From: Candidatus Defluviilinea proxima
GTDB taxonomy: Bacteria > Chloroflexota > Anaerolineae > Anaerolineales > Villigracilaceae
Direction: 5' to 3'
DNA length: 64,000 bases
Assembly (NCBI GenBank): GCA_016721115.1
Contig: JADKIW010000001.1
Coordinates: 883,501 to 947,500, forward strand
The notes under the pieces were generated by a model. The model saw only the letters and a list, made by a program, of their open reading frames with translations. It made no database searches and had not been told where the DNA came from. This document shows, in pieces, positions 1 through 8,662 of the stretch. Positions within the stretch are counted from its first letter, which is position 1, and each line of letters begins with the position of its first letter. The position numbers and the translations under genes were made by a program.

Positions 1-1287
1 ATCGGGGCAATACCACACAGGGATACGATGTCCCCACCATAACTGACGGCTGATACACCAGTCCTTGATGTTCTCCATCCAGTTGTAATAAGTCTTTTCG
101 AATCGCTCGGGCACGATCTTGATGCGTCCATCCTTCACAGCATCAAGCGCGGCTTTGGCCATCGGTTCGATGGTCACGAACCATTGCTCAGAGATCATCG
201 GCTCGACAATTTCTCCGCCGCGTTGTGTACGCGGGATGGTCGTACGATAGGGATCTGTTTTGATGACAAGACCAGCGGCTTTCATATCGGACCAAAGATT
301 CTTACGCGCCTCGAATCGATCCTGACCTTTATATTTGCCTCCGTTTTCGTTGACCTTTGCCTCGCGATCAAGCATGGAGATGATGGGCAGGTTGTGACGT
401 TGTGCGATGGCATAGTCGTTCGGGTCGTGTCCCGGTGTGATCTTCAATGCACCGGTACCGAATTCGATGCTCACGTATTCATCAGCAATGACAGGGATCT
501 CACGACCAAGGATCGGCACGATGACTTTCTTGCCGATGAATTTCTTGTAGCGTTCGTCTTCAGGGTGAACAGCCACAGCCGTATCGCCAAGAATTGTCTC
601 AGGGCGAATGGTTGCCACTGGAATAAACTCTTCCGAATCCTTCAACATATATTTGAAGTAATACAGGAACGCGTCTTCCTCCTCGTATTCCACTTCCAAG
701 TCAGAGACGGCGGTCTTGAGTCCCGGCGACCAGTTGATGAGACGAGGTCCGCGATAGATCAGTCCCTTTTCATAGAGGGAAACAAAGGCTTCTCGAACTG
801 CCCGGCTCAGCCCATCGTCCAGAGTGAAGCGCTCGCGATCCCAGTCACAGGAGGCACCGAGGCGACGGATCTGATTGGTGATGAGCCCACCGTATTTGCG
901 TTTCCATTCCCATGTCCGTTTGAGAAATTCTTCGCGGCCCAATTCTTCGCGCATGACCTCATCATTTTTGAGCAAGTCGCGCTCCACCATGAGCTGGGTG
1001 GCGATGCCAGCATGATCGGTACCGGGAATCCACAACGTGGAGTAACCCTTCATGCGATGGTAGCGAATCATGAGGTCTTCAACGCTGACGAACATGGCGT
1101 GGCCGAGATGGAGCTCACCTGTCACGTTTGGCGGCGGGATGGCAATAACGAACGGCTCGATGTTCGGGTCGAAATCGGGTTTGTTCGGGTCATTGTGTGG
1201 CTTGAAGAACCCACCTGCTTCCCACATCGCATAAATACGCGGCTCGGTGGATTTGAAATCGTATGCCTTTGGTAATTCTTTAGTCAT
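1..1287 (-). CDS. valS: Valyl-tRNA synthetase (5' part, runs off left edge)
   Basis: Charges tRNA-Val with valine in the cytoplasm. The first 429 codons are present and the frame is open to base 1, so the C-terminal part (KMSKS loop, anticodon-binding and coiled-coil regions) lies outside the window. Visible class I features: PPPNVTGELHLGHA with the HIGH-type motif HLGH at residues 60-63, a DHAGIATQ stretch, an editing (CP1) region with TIRPETILGDTAVAV, and near the edge WCISRQLWWGHRIPVW, which is typical of ValRS. The ATG at 1287 follows GGAG. The stop codon of the DinB-like gene upstream is 2 bases away, so the two genes are co-transcribed behind the T-box leader at 1770-2039. Confidence 0.97.
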   Translation of the reverse strand, partial: MTKELPKAYDFKSTEPRIYAMWEAGGFFKPHNDPNKPDFDPNIEPFVIAIPPPNVTGELHLGHAMFVSVEDLMIRYHRMKGYSTLWIPGTDHAGIATQLMVERDLLKNDEVMREELGREEFLKRTWEWKRKYGGLITNQIRRLGASCDWDRERFTLDDGLSRAVREAFVSLYEKGLIYRGPRLINWSPGLKTAVSDLEVEYEEEDAFLYYFKYMLKDSEEFIPVATIRPETILGDTAVAVHPEDERYKKFIGKKVIVPILGREIPVIADEYVSIEFGTGALKITPGHDPNDYAIAQRHNLPIISMLDREAKVNENGGKYKGQDRFEARKNLWSDMKAAGLVIKTDPYRTTIPRTQRGGEIVEPMISEQWFVTIEPMAKAALDAVKDGRIKIVPERFEKTYYNWMENIKDWCISRQLWWGHRIPVWYCPD

Positions 1288-1289
1288 TC

Positions 1290-1754
1290 TTACTCCTTAT
1301 TATGGCTGAAACCTTCCCAGCCAAGTTCTATATTTTCAAGTGTTCCTAATCGTTCATACAGTTCACCCGCATGTTGTTGAATGTGCCTGATGTTGATTAA
1401 CTGTAATTCCAGTTTATCCACCGGATACCAGTAGAAGCCTGATCCAGCATCCAGATCTGTGAGTGGAACTCGTTCCATAACCTGCTTCTCGACGAAAGTC
1501 AGATATTCCAGCACTTCATCTTTTGTAAATGGCACTGCGCCATCAGGGTCATGATGCTTTTCCCATGGGACGAAATCCTTTTCGGCGTTCTGCAAATATA
1601 AATGGACGTAGAAAAGTGTGTGATAGGACTTTCTCCAAAATTCATCCTGATTGCCGGGGGCATCCCATAATGCATCCGGGCACTTAACAATGGCCTGTTT
1701 TAGCATTGCCAGCGCGGCCAGATATTGTGATTGAATTACTTGTTTCGTATCCAT
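1290..1754 (-). CDS. DinB-like four-helix protein in the valS operon
   Basis: A 154-residue soluble protein resembling the DinB/YfiT-like four-helix metalloprotein superfamily. The pattern of histidines fits: YHTLFYVHLY near residues 44-51 and HIQQHAGEL near residues 123-131, positions where the superfamily carries its metal-binding His triad. Members include thiol-dependent transferases and many uncharacterised proteins; no substrate can be assigned. It is the first gene after the T-box leader and its stop lies 2 bases before valS, so its expression should follow valine tRNA charging. Why a DinB protein sits between the leader and valS is not evident. Confidence 0.75.
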   Translation of the reverse strand: MDTKQVIQSQYLAALAMLKQAIVKCPDALWDAPGNQDEFWRKSYHTLFYVHLYLQNAEKDFVPWEKHHDPDGAVPFTKDEVLEYLTFVEKQVMERVPLTDLDAGSGFYWYPVDKLELQLINIRHIQQHAGELYERLGTLENIELGWEGFSHNKE

Positions 1755-1769
1755 TCTTGTTCCTTAAAC

Positions 1770-2039
1770 AAAAACGCCTCGTCCAACAAGAGGACGAAGC
1801 GTTGCTCCGCGGTACCACCTCGATTCGCCGTTTTATCGGCGCACTCGGTAACTGGCTAACACCAGTCTCTGCTGTAACGGGCAATCCCGTGCCGTTCTAG
1901 TTTCCAGCTAACTGCTAAAAGCTATCAGCTAATTTCTTCGGCAAGTGTATCAGACGACTTCGGCATTGTTTCCCTGCGGAGACTTCCACCGTTCGTCTCC
2001 TTCTCTATCAGGTCGCTTCATGCGTACTACTTCTGAATA
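1770..2039 (-). promoter_or_regulatory. T-box leader of the DinB-like/valS operon
   Basis: Read on the minus strand, this leader has the T-box antiterminator core GGTGGTACCGCGG (1807-1819), immediately followed by a terminator hairpin AACGCTTCGTCC / GGACGAGGCGTT with a T-run (1770-1803). Upstream are Stem I hallmarks: AGTA-type bulge, GATAGAGA, and a GGTGGAA distal loop within a GGAGAC/GTCTCC stem. A GTC GTC pair at 1953-1958 (after GAA) is a plausible valine specifier codon; this choice is inferred. Uncharged tRNA-Val would stabilise the antiterminator and allow transcription into the downstream genes. Confidence 0.93.
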
Positions 2040-2045
2040 GCTGAG

Positions 2046-2074
2046 ATTATACAGAGAGATATGGGGAGAGTCAA
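2046..2074 (-). promoter_or_regulatory. Sigma-70-type promoter for the T-box operon
   Basis: On the minus strand TTGACT (2069-2074), a 17-base spacer and a perfect TATAAT (2046-2051). Transcription would start near 2039, right at the beginning of Stem I of the T-box. Confidence 0.85.
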
Positions 2075-2092
2075 GAAAACAAACTGAAGCTA

Positions 2093-3685
2093 TTATTTCT
2101 CTTGAGGTTCCCAGACGCCAATTATCCAAGTCTGATGGACTTGGGGCATATCGACGGTAAGGGTGTCTACTTGAGTATAATGTCGACTAATCACTTCCAG
2201 GTTAATCGCGTTACCATAGCCATTGGTTGTAAAAATTCTGTCAAATTGGCGGCTAATAACAGCCTGTTGAATTATCTTACGATAAGCTGCGCCATTCGCC
2301 TCGAATGTTTCATAAACCGGACCAAATAATTTATTATTTGCATACGAGTCGACATTGTAATAATATTCAGTTTGCCCAGAATCAACCGGTAGAACACCCG
2401 CCTCAATTAGCGCAGATGTAACCACAGGCGAATTAACAGCGCTCCGGGTGTTTGCCACGTAAGTATACAGGGCGCGCCATGCAGCCGAATCCCTTTGACG
2501 CAGGAAGGCTGGTTTTAACAAAATATTTTCGAGTATGAGTAGGTTGACCAAAAGCAAACCAAACGCAATGATCGAAAACCTATTTTTTGAATTTAACTTG
2601 TGGCAAACCCACAAAATAAACGGGGGCAACATAAGTTGATAAGCATAAGTCATGTAATTCCCGGTGTGTAATCCCAGAACAGATATGAAAGCTGAAAAGC
2701 AAAAGAGGAAGATAAAGGCAAAATAATTGAAGTCAATCTTCAAGAGTGGCGCATCGAATTGTAGAAAACTTAAACGCGAACTGAGGCCCTTCAGAAATGC
2801 ATGTGCGGCTGAAAAATTAGGGAAGTTAAAAAACAGCAGCAGACTAATCAACAAGATGACCGGATAAAACTCTACGCCAATTTCAATCAATTGCCCTAGC
2901 AAACGCGCTGACGACCGACTGGCATTGGACAAGTTGCTAAGAACAGTATTAATAAAGTATAGTTTAAAAACATATCTGACCCCTAAAAACAATATAGTAA
3001 AGATAGTTATAAAAAATAAACTATACCCTATCGCCTTGCGTTTGGAAACAAAAACAAAGGTGTACATCGCCACCACTCCAAACCCGATAACGAAGTAAGG
3101 CTTGGTGTAATAAGCCGCGATGGATAAAAACGCGCTGATGATCAAACTCGAATTGCTAAACGAATAGATACAGGGAATTAATATTGCCGCCAGAAATAAG
3201 AACGCTCCCATGGTCGAGGGAAAAGCCCCAAGCCCGCCACGCCCAGCCAATATCACAGCAATCAACAAGCCGCCCAAAACGGAAATCAAGACATCCTTTT
3301 TAATCGTCCAGAGTGTCCTTGTGATCAGAAACAGAGAAGCCAAAAGGAAAAAGAAATTGACGCTTCGATGCGTGCTCAACGTATTGCCAAACAACTTCGC
3401 GAATGGAAACACAACCAGACTATACCCAATTCCATAATTATTCATGCCTAGGGGCTGATACTCCAAAGAAAATGGGTTACCGCCCTTCAGCAGGATTTGT
3501 GTCATGACCAGTGCGGCCCCTTCGCGGTATTCAATTTGATACGGCATGATGATCGTAGAAACAGAAAAGTATAGAAACCACGCAAACAGAATTAGCGCAG
3601 TGCCAAAGAAAAAGAGACGAATGACTTTAAAAGCCCTCGCATCCTCTGGCTCAAAGGAAAAGTATTGATAAATGCTTTTTAACAA
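2093..3685 (-). CDS. Polytopic membrane protein, probable GT-C type glycosyltransferase
   Basis: A 530-residue protein with about ten hydrophobic segments and a C-terminal soluble tail. The early extracytoplasmic loop has the acidic pattern EYREGAALV after the first membrane segment, as in lipid-linked sugar dependent GT-C enzymes (ArnT/PMT/DUF2029-like). That would place its active site outside the membrane, using a polyprenyl-phosphate sugar donor; acceptor and sugar cannot be told. The start is a TTG at 3685 with GGAG 9 bases upstream. No partner gene adjoins it: the next minus-strand gene is 94 bases upstream. AT-rich compared with neighbours. Confidence 0.6.
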   Translation of the reverse strand: MLKSIYQYFSFEPEDARAFKVIRLFFFGTALILFAWFLYFSVSTIIMPYQIEYREGAALVMTQILLKGGNPFSLEYQPLGMNNYGIGYSLVVFPFAKLFGNTLSTHRSVNFFFLLASLFLITRTLWTIKKDVLISVLGGLLIAVILAGRGGLGAFPSTMGAFLFLAAILIPCIYSFSNSSLIISAFLSIAAYYTKPYFVIGFGVVAMYTFVFVSKRKAIGYSLFFITIFTILFLGVRYVFKLYFINTVLSNLSNASRSSARLLGQLIEIGVEFYPVILLISLLLFFNFPNFSAAHAFLKGLSSRLSFLQFDAPLLKIDFNYFAFIFLFCFSAFISVLGLHTGNYMTYAYQLMLPPFILWVCHKLNSKNRFSIIAFGLLLVNLLILENILLKPAFLRQRDSAAWRALYTYVANTRSAVNSPVVTSALIEAGVLPVDSGQTEYYYNVDSYANNKLFGPVYETFEANGAAYRKIIQQAVISRQFDRIFTTNGYGNAINLEVISRHYTQVDTLTVDMPQVHQTWIIGVWEPQEK

Positions 3686-3779
3686 GAAATTGCACTCCTA
3701 TCTTTATATTATAAGGTCTGAGATAGCATCTTAAAAGTGGCCAGGTAAACTTGTCACCATGAACAAATATGCTTAATTA

Positions 3780-4205
3780 TTAGCCAGTAATAGATTGCGC
3801 ACTGGGATTCAAGATACTAACGACAGCATTAATAACCACTCCTACTCCAACAACCATGTATGGCAATACTGGGAATATGTAAAACAAAATTGAAACATTT
3901 TTTGAAAGAAAAACTTCTCCTAAAAGCATAATAAGTGGAAGTATCCCAACAAGAGTGCCCCAAACGATCATAATGAACAGAAACACTGGATTACGCGTTA
4001 TCAATTTTCCGGTAAGCAACCAACGGATCATAACGCCCTGCATGTGCGCCAACTCAGCTTGTGTTTCCATATATCCTAAACCAGATTTATTATTTGATGT
4101 TCGATAGCCAGGCCAGCCAATCAAGTATTTGGCATTATCATCATAGTCTGCAATCTCGATAGGACATGAGTGTTTCGCCCGAAATCTCTTTTCTAACCCG
4201 TTCAT
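3780..4205 (-). CDS. Small membrane protein, function unknown
   Basis: A 141-residue protein with a soluble N-terminal half (residues 1-60, charged and aromatic) and two or three hydrophobic segments between residues 75 and 132. The start ATG at 4205 is preceded by a strong AGGAGG. I recognise no family. It is separated by 94 bases from the membrane glycosyltransferase downstream and is divergent from the GH5 gene upstream. Confidence 0.6.
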   Translation of the reverse strand: MNGLEKRFRAKHSCPIEIADYDDNAKYLIGWPGYRTSNNKSGLGYMETQAELAHMQGVMIRWLLTGKLITRNPVFLFIMIVWGTLVGILPLIMLLGEVFLSKNVSILFYIFPVLPYMVVGVGVVINAVVSILNPSAQSITG

Positions 4206-4312
4206 GCTTCCTCCTTAGCAAGTGACTTATTTTGATTATACATTTATTTTTTAGAAGACATAACTCATATACTGAGCATAAAATCAACAATGCTATACTT
4301 GACCAACCCAGC

Positions 4313-5599
4313 ATGAACAAGAAAATCATCCTCAGCATTATCGCCTTGCTTTTATTCGCCTGCACTCCGGCGACATCCACCCCAACACCAACCCCTATAA
4401 CAGACTTAATCATCCCGCCCGGCTTTGTCACTGCTCAAGACGGCAAGTTCATCCTTGATGGACATCCCTATTATTTCGTGGGCGCAAACTTTTGGCAGGG
4501 CATGAACATGGGCGTGGACGGTATCAACGGCGACCGAGATCAACTTGTGGCGGAGTTAGACCGTCTGCAACGGATCGGGGTGACAAATCTTCGGGTGATG
4601 GCCTCGTCCGAAGGTCCAAACACGGAGCCGTATCGCATGGTCCCGGCGTTGATGGAGTCACCCGGCGTTTATGATGAAGCTGTCCTTGATGGGCTCGATT
4701 TCTTTATGTCCGAAGTAAGTAAGCACGACATGAAAGCCGTAATGGTCCTCAACAATTATTGGCAATGGTCAGGTGGCATGGGTCAATATGTTTCATGGAG
4801 CAACGGCACATCCATTCCCTACCCCGGTGATTGGGGCACGTTCATTTCGTATGTATCAAGTTTTTACAGTTGCGATGAATGTCAGATGTGGTATCGCGAT
4901 CACATCAAGATGATCATCACGCATGTCAATCCGTATACGGGTCTGGCGTATCGCGACGACCCAACTGTCTTTGCATGGGAGCTGGCAAACGAACCGCGCA
5001 GGTATCCATATGCATGGGTCACTGGTACAGCCGCGTATATCAAGTCGCTTGATCCGTATCACATGGTCACCACAGGTTCTGAGGGAACGCCGCCCGGCGA
5101 GACTCTCAATTTCAAACGCACGCACGATAGTCCCGATATAGATTACGCCACCATTCACATCTGGCCGCAGAATTGGAGTTGGTATGATCCAGCGAACCCA
5201 AACAGCTATGATCGCGCCGAACAGAATGCGCTCGCATATCTTCGCAGGCACGTGTACGACATGAAAGTGCTGAACAAGCCGCTTGTGCTTGAGGAGTTCG
5301 GTCTCGCGCGCGATTGGGAGCCCGTGCATGATATTTACGACCCACAGTCGTCCACGCTGTATCGCGATCGTTTTTATAGAGCGATGTTCGGCGAAGTGTT
5401 CGACGTTATCCAAAAAGGCGGGACGCTGGCTGGAGATAACTTCTGGGCATGGGGCGGCGCGTCACGCCCCGGCGACGGCTGGCTCGGCGATCCTCCGCAT
5501 GAGACTCCTGGCTGGTACTCTGTTTACAACACCGACGAGTCGACGATCGCGATCATCTCAGATCACGCAAAGGACATGATGCGAGTCACAAATCCATAG
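4313..5599 (+). CDS. GH5-type glycoside hydrolase lipoprotein (beta-mannanase-like)
   Basis: A secreted, lipid-anchored glycosidase of 428 residues. A signal peptide ends in the lipobox LLFAC (Cys about residue 16) followed by a Thr/Pro linker. The mature part resembles GH5 endo-beta-mannanases: FVGANFWQGMN near the start, the acid/base motif ANEP with Glu at about 227, and the nucleophile motif LEEFG with Glu at 327/328. A role in cutting mannan-type polysaccharides outside the cell is inferred from family; other GH5 specificities are possible. I chose the ATG at 4313 because it begins the signal peptide; a TATACT box lies 13 bases upstream, leaving almost no leader. The gene stands alone between divergent and same-strand unrelated genes. 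Confidence 0.8.
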   Translation: MNKKIILSIIALLLFACTPATSTPTPTPITDLIIPPGFVTAQDGKFILDGHPYYFVGANFWQGMNMGVDGINGDRDQLVAELDRLQRIGVTNLRVMASSEGPNTEPYRMVPALMESPGVYDEAVLDGLDFFMSEVSKHDMKAVMVLNNYWQWSGGMGQYVSWSNGTSIPYPGDWGTFISYVSSFYSCDECQMWYRDHIKMIITHVNPYTGLAYRDDPTVFAWELANEPRRYPYAWVTGTAAYIKSLDPYHMVTTGSEGTPPGETLNFKRTHDSPDIDYATIHIWPQNWSWYDPANPNSYDRAEQNALAYLRRHVYDMKVLNKPLVLEEFGLARDWEPVHDIYDPQSSTLYRDRFYRAMFGEVFDVIQKGGTLAGDNFWAWGGASRPGDGWLGDPPHETPGWYSVYNTDESTIAIISDHAKDMMRVTNP

Positions 5600-5659
5600 T
5601 AAGGGCGACCCGTTGTGATCGGCAAGGTGTTCGACATTCGCTGGGCGGGTCGCCCCTAC
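5600..5659. repeat. GGGCGACC...GGTCGCCC inverted repeat element
   Basis: TAAGGGCGACCCG at 5600-5612 and its complement CGGGTCGCCCCTA at 5645-5657, between the GH5 and TauE genes. It belongs with the other GTAGGG-type hairpins at 21665, 27268 and 57781. Confidence 0.6.
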
Positions 5660-5688
5660 ACCAATGATCAAGGAAGTCTCATTACAGT

Positions 5689-6453
5689 ATGCTTACTCCA
5701 ATTAACTACATCCTTGTTGCTTTAGCCGCCCTCGCCGCAGGCGCAGTCAATGCCCTCGCTGGCGGCGGGACGCTCATCACCTTCCCTGCGCTTACATTTC
5801 TAGGTATTCCTGCTGTTGCCGCTAACGTGACGAATACTGTTGCGCTTTGCCCCGGCTATTTGAGCGGGACTCTGGCACAACGCAATGATCTGCGTGGACA
5901 AGGCAAACGCCTGTGGTTCATCATCCCTGCCGGGGCAGTTGGCGGAATCATTGGCGGATTTCTCCTTTTGCAAACAGGTGAAAAAGTATTCAAAGAACTT
6001 GTGCCGTATCTCATCTTATTGGCATCAGGGTTGCTTGCTATTCAAGACCCGGTCCGTGCGTGGTTGACACGTCGCATGTCACAGGGTCAAAGCGGTGCTC
6101 TCGAAAAGTGGACGTGGTTACCCGTCAGCGTGGCATCGATCTATGGCGGGTATTTCGGCGCAGGGTTAAGCGTGATCGTTCTATCCGCTTTGGGGTTGAC
6201 GATTGAAGATACTTTGACACGCCTCAATGCACTCAAACAAGTCGCCGCGTTCGCGGTCAATGTGGCCGCGGCAATCTTCTTTTTGTTTTCAGGGAAAGTT
6301 ATTTGGCCCGTGGCGTTGGTCATGGCAATTGGCGCGCTCATCGGCGGCGCATTGGGCGGACGACTGGCAGGCAAAATCAAACCGTCCACATTGCGGTGGA
6401 CGGTTGTGACCATAGGCGTGATTATTTCGATCATTTATTTCGTGCGCGGGTAA
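5689..6453 (+). CDS. TauE/SafE (TSUP) family membrane permease
   Basis: A 254-residue integral membrane protein with about eight hydrophobic segments. The N-terminus shows the TSUP pattern AAGAVNALAGGGTLITFPAL, and the second half repeats it (GGYFGAGLSVIVLSALG), consistent with the two-fold internal duplication of this family. Relatives export sulfite, sulfoacetate or related anions, or take up sulfur compounds; the substrate is not deducible here. It is monocistronic, faces the next (minus) gene with a 7-base gap, and has no sulfur-metabolism neighbour. Confidence 0.88.
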   Translation: MLTPINYILVALAALAAGAVNALAGGGTLITFPALTFLGIPAVAANVTNTVALCPGYLSGTLAQRNDLRGQGKRLWFIIPAGAVGGIIGGFLLLQTGEKVFKELVPYLILLASGLLAIQDPVRAWLTRRMSQGQSGALEKWTWLPVSVASIYGGYFGAGLSVIVLSALGLTIEDTLTRLNALKQVAAFAVNVAAAIFFLFSGKVIWPVALVMAIGALIGGALGGRLAGKIKPSTLRWTVVTIGVIISIIYFVRG

Positions 6454-6460
6454 ATTTCTC

Positions 6461-6814
6461 TTACGGGCTTTTACTTCCCGGTATCGGCATCACAGCAGTA
6501 TCATCAAAAAGAGAATCGTTATGTGCTCTTTCTGATGCAGACGATCTCGGTTTAGGAAGACGCCAATTGGTAACCACGTGCTGATGAACATCGGGTAGAT
6601 GATGGTTCAATAAAGCCATTGCCTGTGCGTAACGTGCATATGCAACCCTATCCATTCCCTGTGGGTTTCTCAACCCGGCATGGATCGCACCTGCGAGAGC
6701 CAGGGCTTCCTCCGGCTGAATATCGAGCGCATCCAACAGGGATTGGAACATGGAAATGATCTCTGCAATTGTAGTTTGACGGAATAATTCTTTTTTATTT
6801 TCAACAGTGGACAT
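6461..6814 (-). CDS. Conserved-looking hypothetical protein
   Basis: A 117-residue soluble protein with no motif I recognise. Residues 1-75 are predicted helical (IAEIISMFQSLLDALDI, then EALALAGAIHAGL) and the C-terminal 40 residues are polar and probably disordered. It is convergent with the TauE/SafE gene and divergent from the YbaK-type gene. Codon use looks normal for the region. Confidence 0.5.
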   Translation of the reverse strand: MSTVENKKELFRQTTIAEIISMFQSLLDALDIQPEEALALAGAIHAGLRNPQGMDRVAYARYAQAMALLNHHLPDVHQHVVTNWRLPKPRSSASERAHNDSLFDDTAVMPIPGSKSP

Positions 6815-6842
6815 ATCTACCTGAAATCATACCCCAAATATC

Positions 6843-6869
6843 TTGAGCATGAAACATGAAAAGTATAAT
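6843..6869 (+). promoter_or_regulatory. Promoter of the YbaK-type gene
   Basis: TTGAGC at 6843-6848 and TATAAT at 6864-6869 with a short 15-base spacer, followed by AAGGAG at 6881 and the ATG at 6892. Confidence 0.55.
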
Positions 6870-6891
6870 GGCTTAAGAGTAAGGAGCCAAC

Positions 6892-7428
6892 ATGGAATCT
6901 AACAACTCAACAACGAACATCCACGAACAGTTGTGTGCCTTGCTTGATGCAGAAGGGGCGATCTATCGCGTCATCGAACATGAAGCGGAAGGACGCACAG
7001 AACTTATCACTCAAATTCGCGGCAACAAACTTGAGCAGGCGGTCAAGTCCATGGTGGTACAGGTGCGCTTGAGCAAGAAAGAGAACATCTACTGCCTTGC
7101 CAATGTACCGGGCGATTGCCGCGTGGACCTGGATGCGATCAAGGCTCACTTCAATGCGAAAAGCATTGGCGTTGCTCCACGTGAGAAGGCTGAAGCGTTG
7201 ACCGGATGCGTTGTCGGGTCGATTCCGCCTTTTTCGTTCAGCGACCAGCTTCAAGTTTTGGTCGACCCGCTGGTCAAAGAGAATGAAGAAGTTGTGTTCA
7301 ACGCCGGGCGTCTTGACCGGTCCATCTTCATGAAGTTGGACGATTATATCCGCATCGCAAAGCCATTACTTGTCAACATCGCATTGCGAAGCACAGATCA
7401 ACAGGTTCCGCCGTTATCATCCACATAA
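6892..7428 (+). CDS. YbaK/ProX-type aminoacyl-tRNA deacylase domain protein
   Basis: A 178-residue cytoplasmic protein with the YbaK/prolyl-tRNA editing fold across residues 15-165. It retains a lysine at position 52 (EQAVKSMVV), where the family has its invariant Lys, and a VGSIPPFSF segment matching the conserved GxxPPF loop. Family members hydrolyse mischarged tRNAs such as Cys- or Ala-tRNA-Pro in trans. The specificity here is unknown. AAGGAG precedes the start. The last 31 bases overlap the 3' end of the opposite-strand gene at 7398-7679. Confidence 0.82.
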   Translation: MESNNSTTNIHEQLCALLDAEGAIYRVIEHEAEGRTELITQIRGNKLEQAVKSMVVQVRLSKKENIYCLANVPGDCRVDLDAIKAHFNAKSIGVAPREKAEALTGCVVGSIPPFSFSDQLQVLVDPLVKENEEVVFNAGRLDRSIFMKLDDYIRIAKPLLVNIALRSTDQQVPPLSST

Positions 7429-7679
7429 CAAGAATCGCTCTGGAACAAACGCCAATCATAGACCAGCCTCGTAAGTTCCTTGATGTAGGCAGGGATCTCA
7501 TCGCCGCTGACCACACGCTCGTTGTTTGTGATCACAGGCAGGGCAGTTTCTGTGCCAAATAATTTTACGGCTTGATCTGGCCCGATTACGATACGGTCAT
7601 AACCTAAAACCAATTCACGGAACTCCGCTTCAATAATATTTGCCTGCGCACTATTCTCTTCACGATAAAGTTTTATCAT
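7398..7679 (-). CDS. Small thioredoxin/glutaredoxin-fold-like protein without CXXC
   Basis: A 93-residue protein whose order of segments (MIKLYREENSAQANIIEAEF, then VITNNERVVSGDEIPAYIKEL) suggests a glutaredoxin-like fold, with the cis-Pro-like ALPVITNNERVV region. The N-terminal CXXC redox motif is absent; the only cysteines are near the C-terminus (SCYVDDNGGTC). Redox activity is therefore doubtful. It overlaps the end of the YbaK-type gene tail to tail, so one of the two 3' ends must be read through on the antisense strand. Confidence 0.5.
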   Translation of the reverse strand: MIKLYREENSAQANIIEAEFRELVLGYDRIVIGPDQAVKLFGTETALPVITNNERVVSGDEIPAYIKELTRLVYDWRLFQSDSCYVDDNGGTC

Positions 7680-7752
7680 CTCATACCTTTCTGCGTTATG
7701 ATTATACCGTTCAGCGCAAAAAGTTCGTCAACCCAAACTTTAGAGGTGAATT

Positions 7753-8274
7753 ATGGACAACTTCGAGAAGAACTACGAACGAGCCGTGGACAAAACAGTG
7801 AATACCGTTGAAAAAGTTGGCGGAGCCGTCAACCGATTACAGCTCGGTTGTTGGATCATACTTTCCAACTTGTTCTTCATGGGTTTTTGTCTATGGGGAG
7901 CGTACGCCGGTTACACAAGCTGGAAACTGGACACGGAAGGCAAGACGGCCATCGGCACGGTTGTCAGGCTTGAAGAAAGCAGTGACTCTGACGGCGGTTG
8001 TTGTGTATATTCGCCTGTTGTCGAATTTACTGCGAACGATCAGACCTATTCTTTCGAAAGCGGTAACGCCTCCTACCCACCTGCTTACGAAGTTGGTGAA
8101 GAAGTGAATGTGATCTACGATCCTGCTGATCCAAACACCGCACAAATTAACAAATGGACAGAGCGTTGGCTGTTCCCGATCATTATTATCCCAGTCATGA
8201 TCTTCACATCCTTGATAGTAACTTTCATTTTGGTCCGTGGCTTCTGGCGCAATGATCCGCATCTTATAGAATGA
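7753..8274 (+). CDS. DUF3592 domain membrane protein
   Basis: A 173-residue protein with two membrane segments (about residues 36-58 and 138-162) enclosing an extracytoplasmic beta-rich domain. The central part fits DUF3592: AIGTVVRLEE, then YSPVVEFTANDQTYSFES and YEVGEEVNVIYDPADPNTAQIN. Function of the family is unknown. The ATG has GAGGTG just upstream. It heads a same-strand group with the next two genes. Confidence 0.75.
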   Translation: MDNFEKNYERAVDKTVNTVEKVGGAVNRLQLGCWIILSNLFFMGFCLWGAYAGYTSWKLDTEGKTAIGTVVRLEESSDSDGGCCVYSPVVEFTANDQTYSFESGNASYPPAYEVGEEVNVIYDPADPNTAQINKWTERWLFPIIIIPVMIFTSLIVTFILVRGFWRNDPHLIE

Positions 8275-8296
8275 ACGCAGAAGATAAGTAATCAAT

Positions 8297-8662
8297 ATGG
8301 ATTTCTCGCCCATCCACTTTCTCGATCAACCCATCGAACCCATCTTCGACACCCCTCCCGCGCTTGAGAAAAGCCCCGATTGCCCAAACGGATTCATCTG
8401 GGGAAGTAAAACATATCACATCATAGAAATGCTCTCTTCATGGAGCGACTTCACGCGCCGCGGCAAAATGGCGCGCAATATGCGTTCTGCCCACGCGGCA
8501 ACCGCATCCACACGCGGATCGTTGAACGTAGGCAGATTCTACTTCCGTGTAAAAGTGGATACAGATCAGATCTTCGATATCTATTACGATAGAGCTATGA
8601 AAAATGTAGACGACCGCAAGGGTCAATGGTTGGTTTACCGAGAAATGAGAGAAGGATCATGA
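8297..8662 (+). CDS. DUF6504-like small protein
   Basis: A 121-residue soluble protein. The order PIEPIFD, NGFIWGSKTYHI, W-rich segment, then GRFYFRVKVDTDQIFDIYYDR and a final WLVYREM resembles DUF6504 proteins, which have no known role. The stop overlaps the next start in an ATGA arrangement at 8659-8662, so it is translationally coupled to the CPBP protease gene. Confidence 0.6.
   Translation: MDFSPIHFLDQPIEPIFDTPPALEKSPDCPNGFIWGSKTYHIIEMLSSWSDFTRRGKMARNMRSAHAATASTRGSLNVGRFYFRVKVDTDQIFDIYYDRAMKNVDDRKGQWLVYREMREGS

Noticed and set aside
184..1275. 363-codon plus-strand frame over valS
   Set aside because: It is antisense to a well-conserved ValRS and has no family similarity; a shadow frame.
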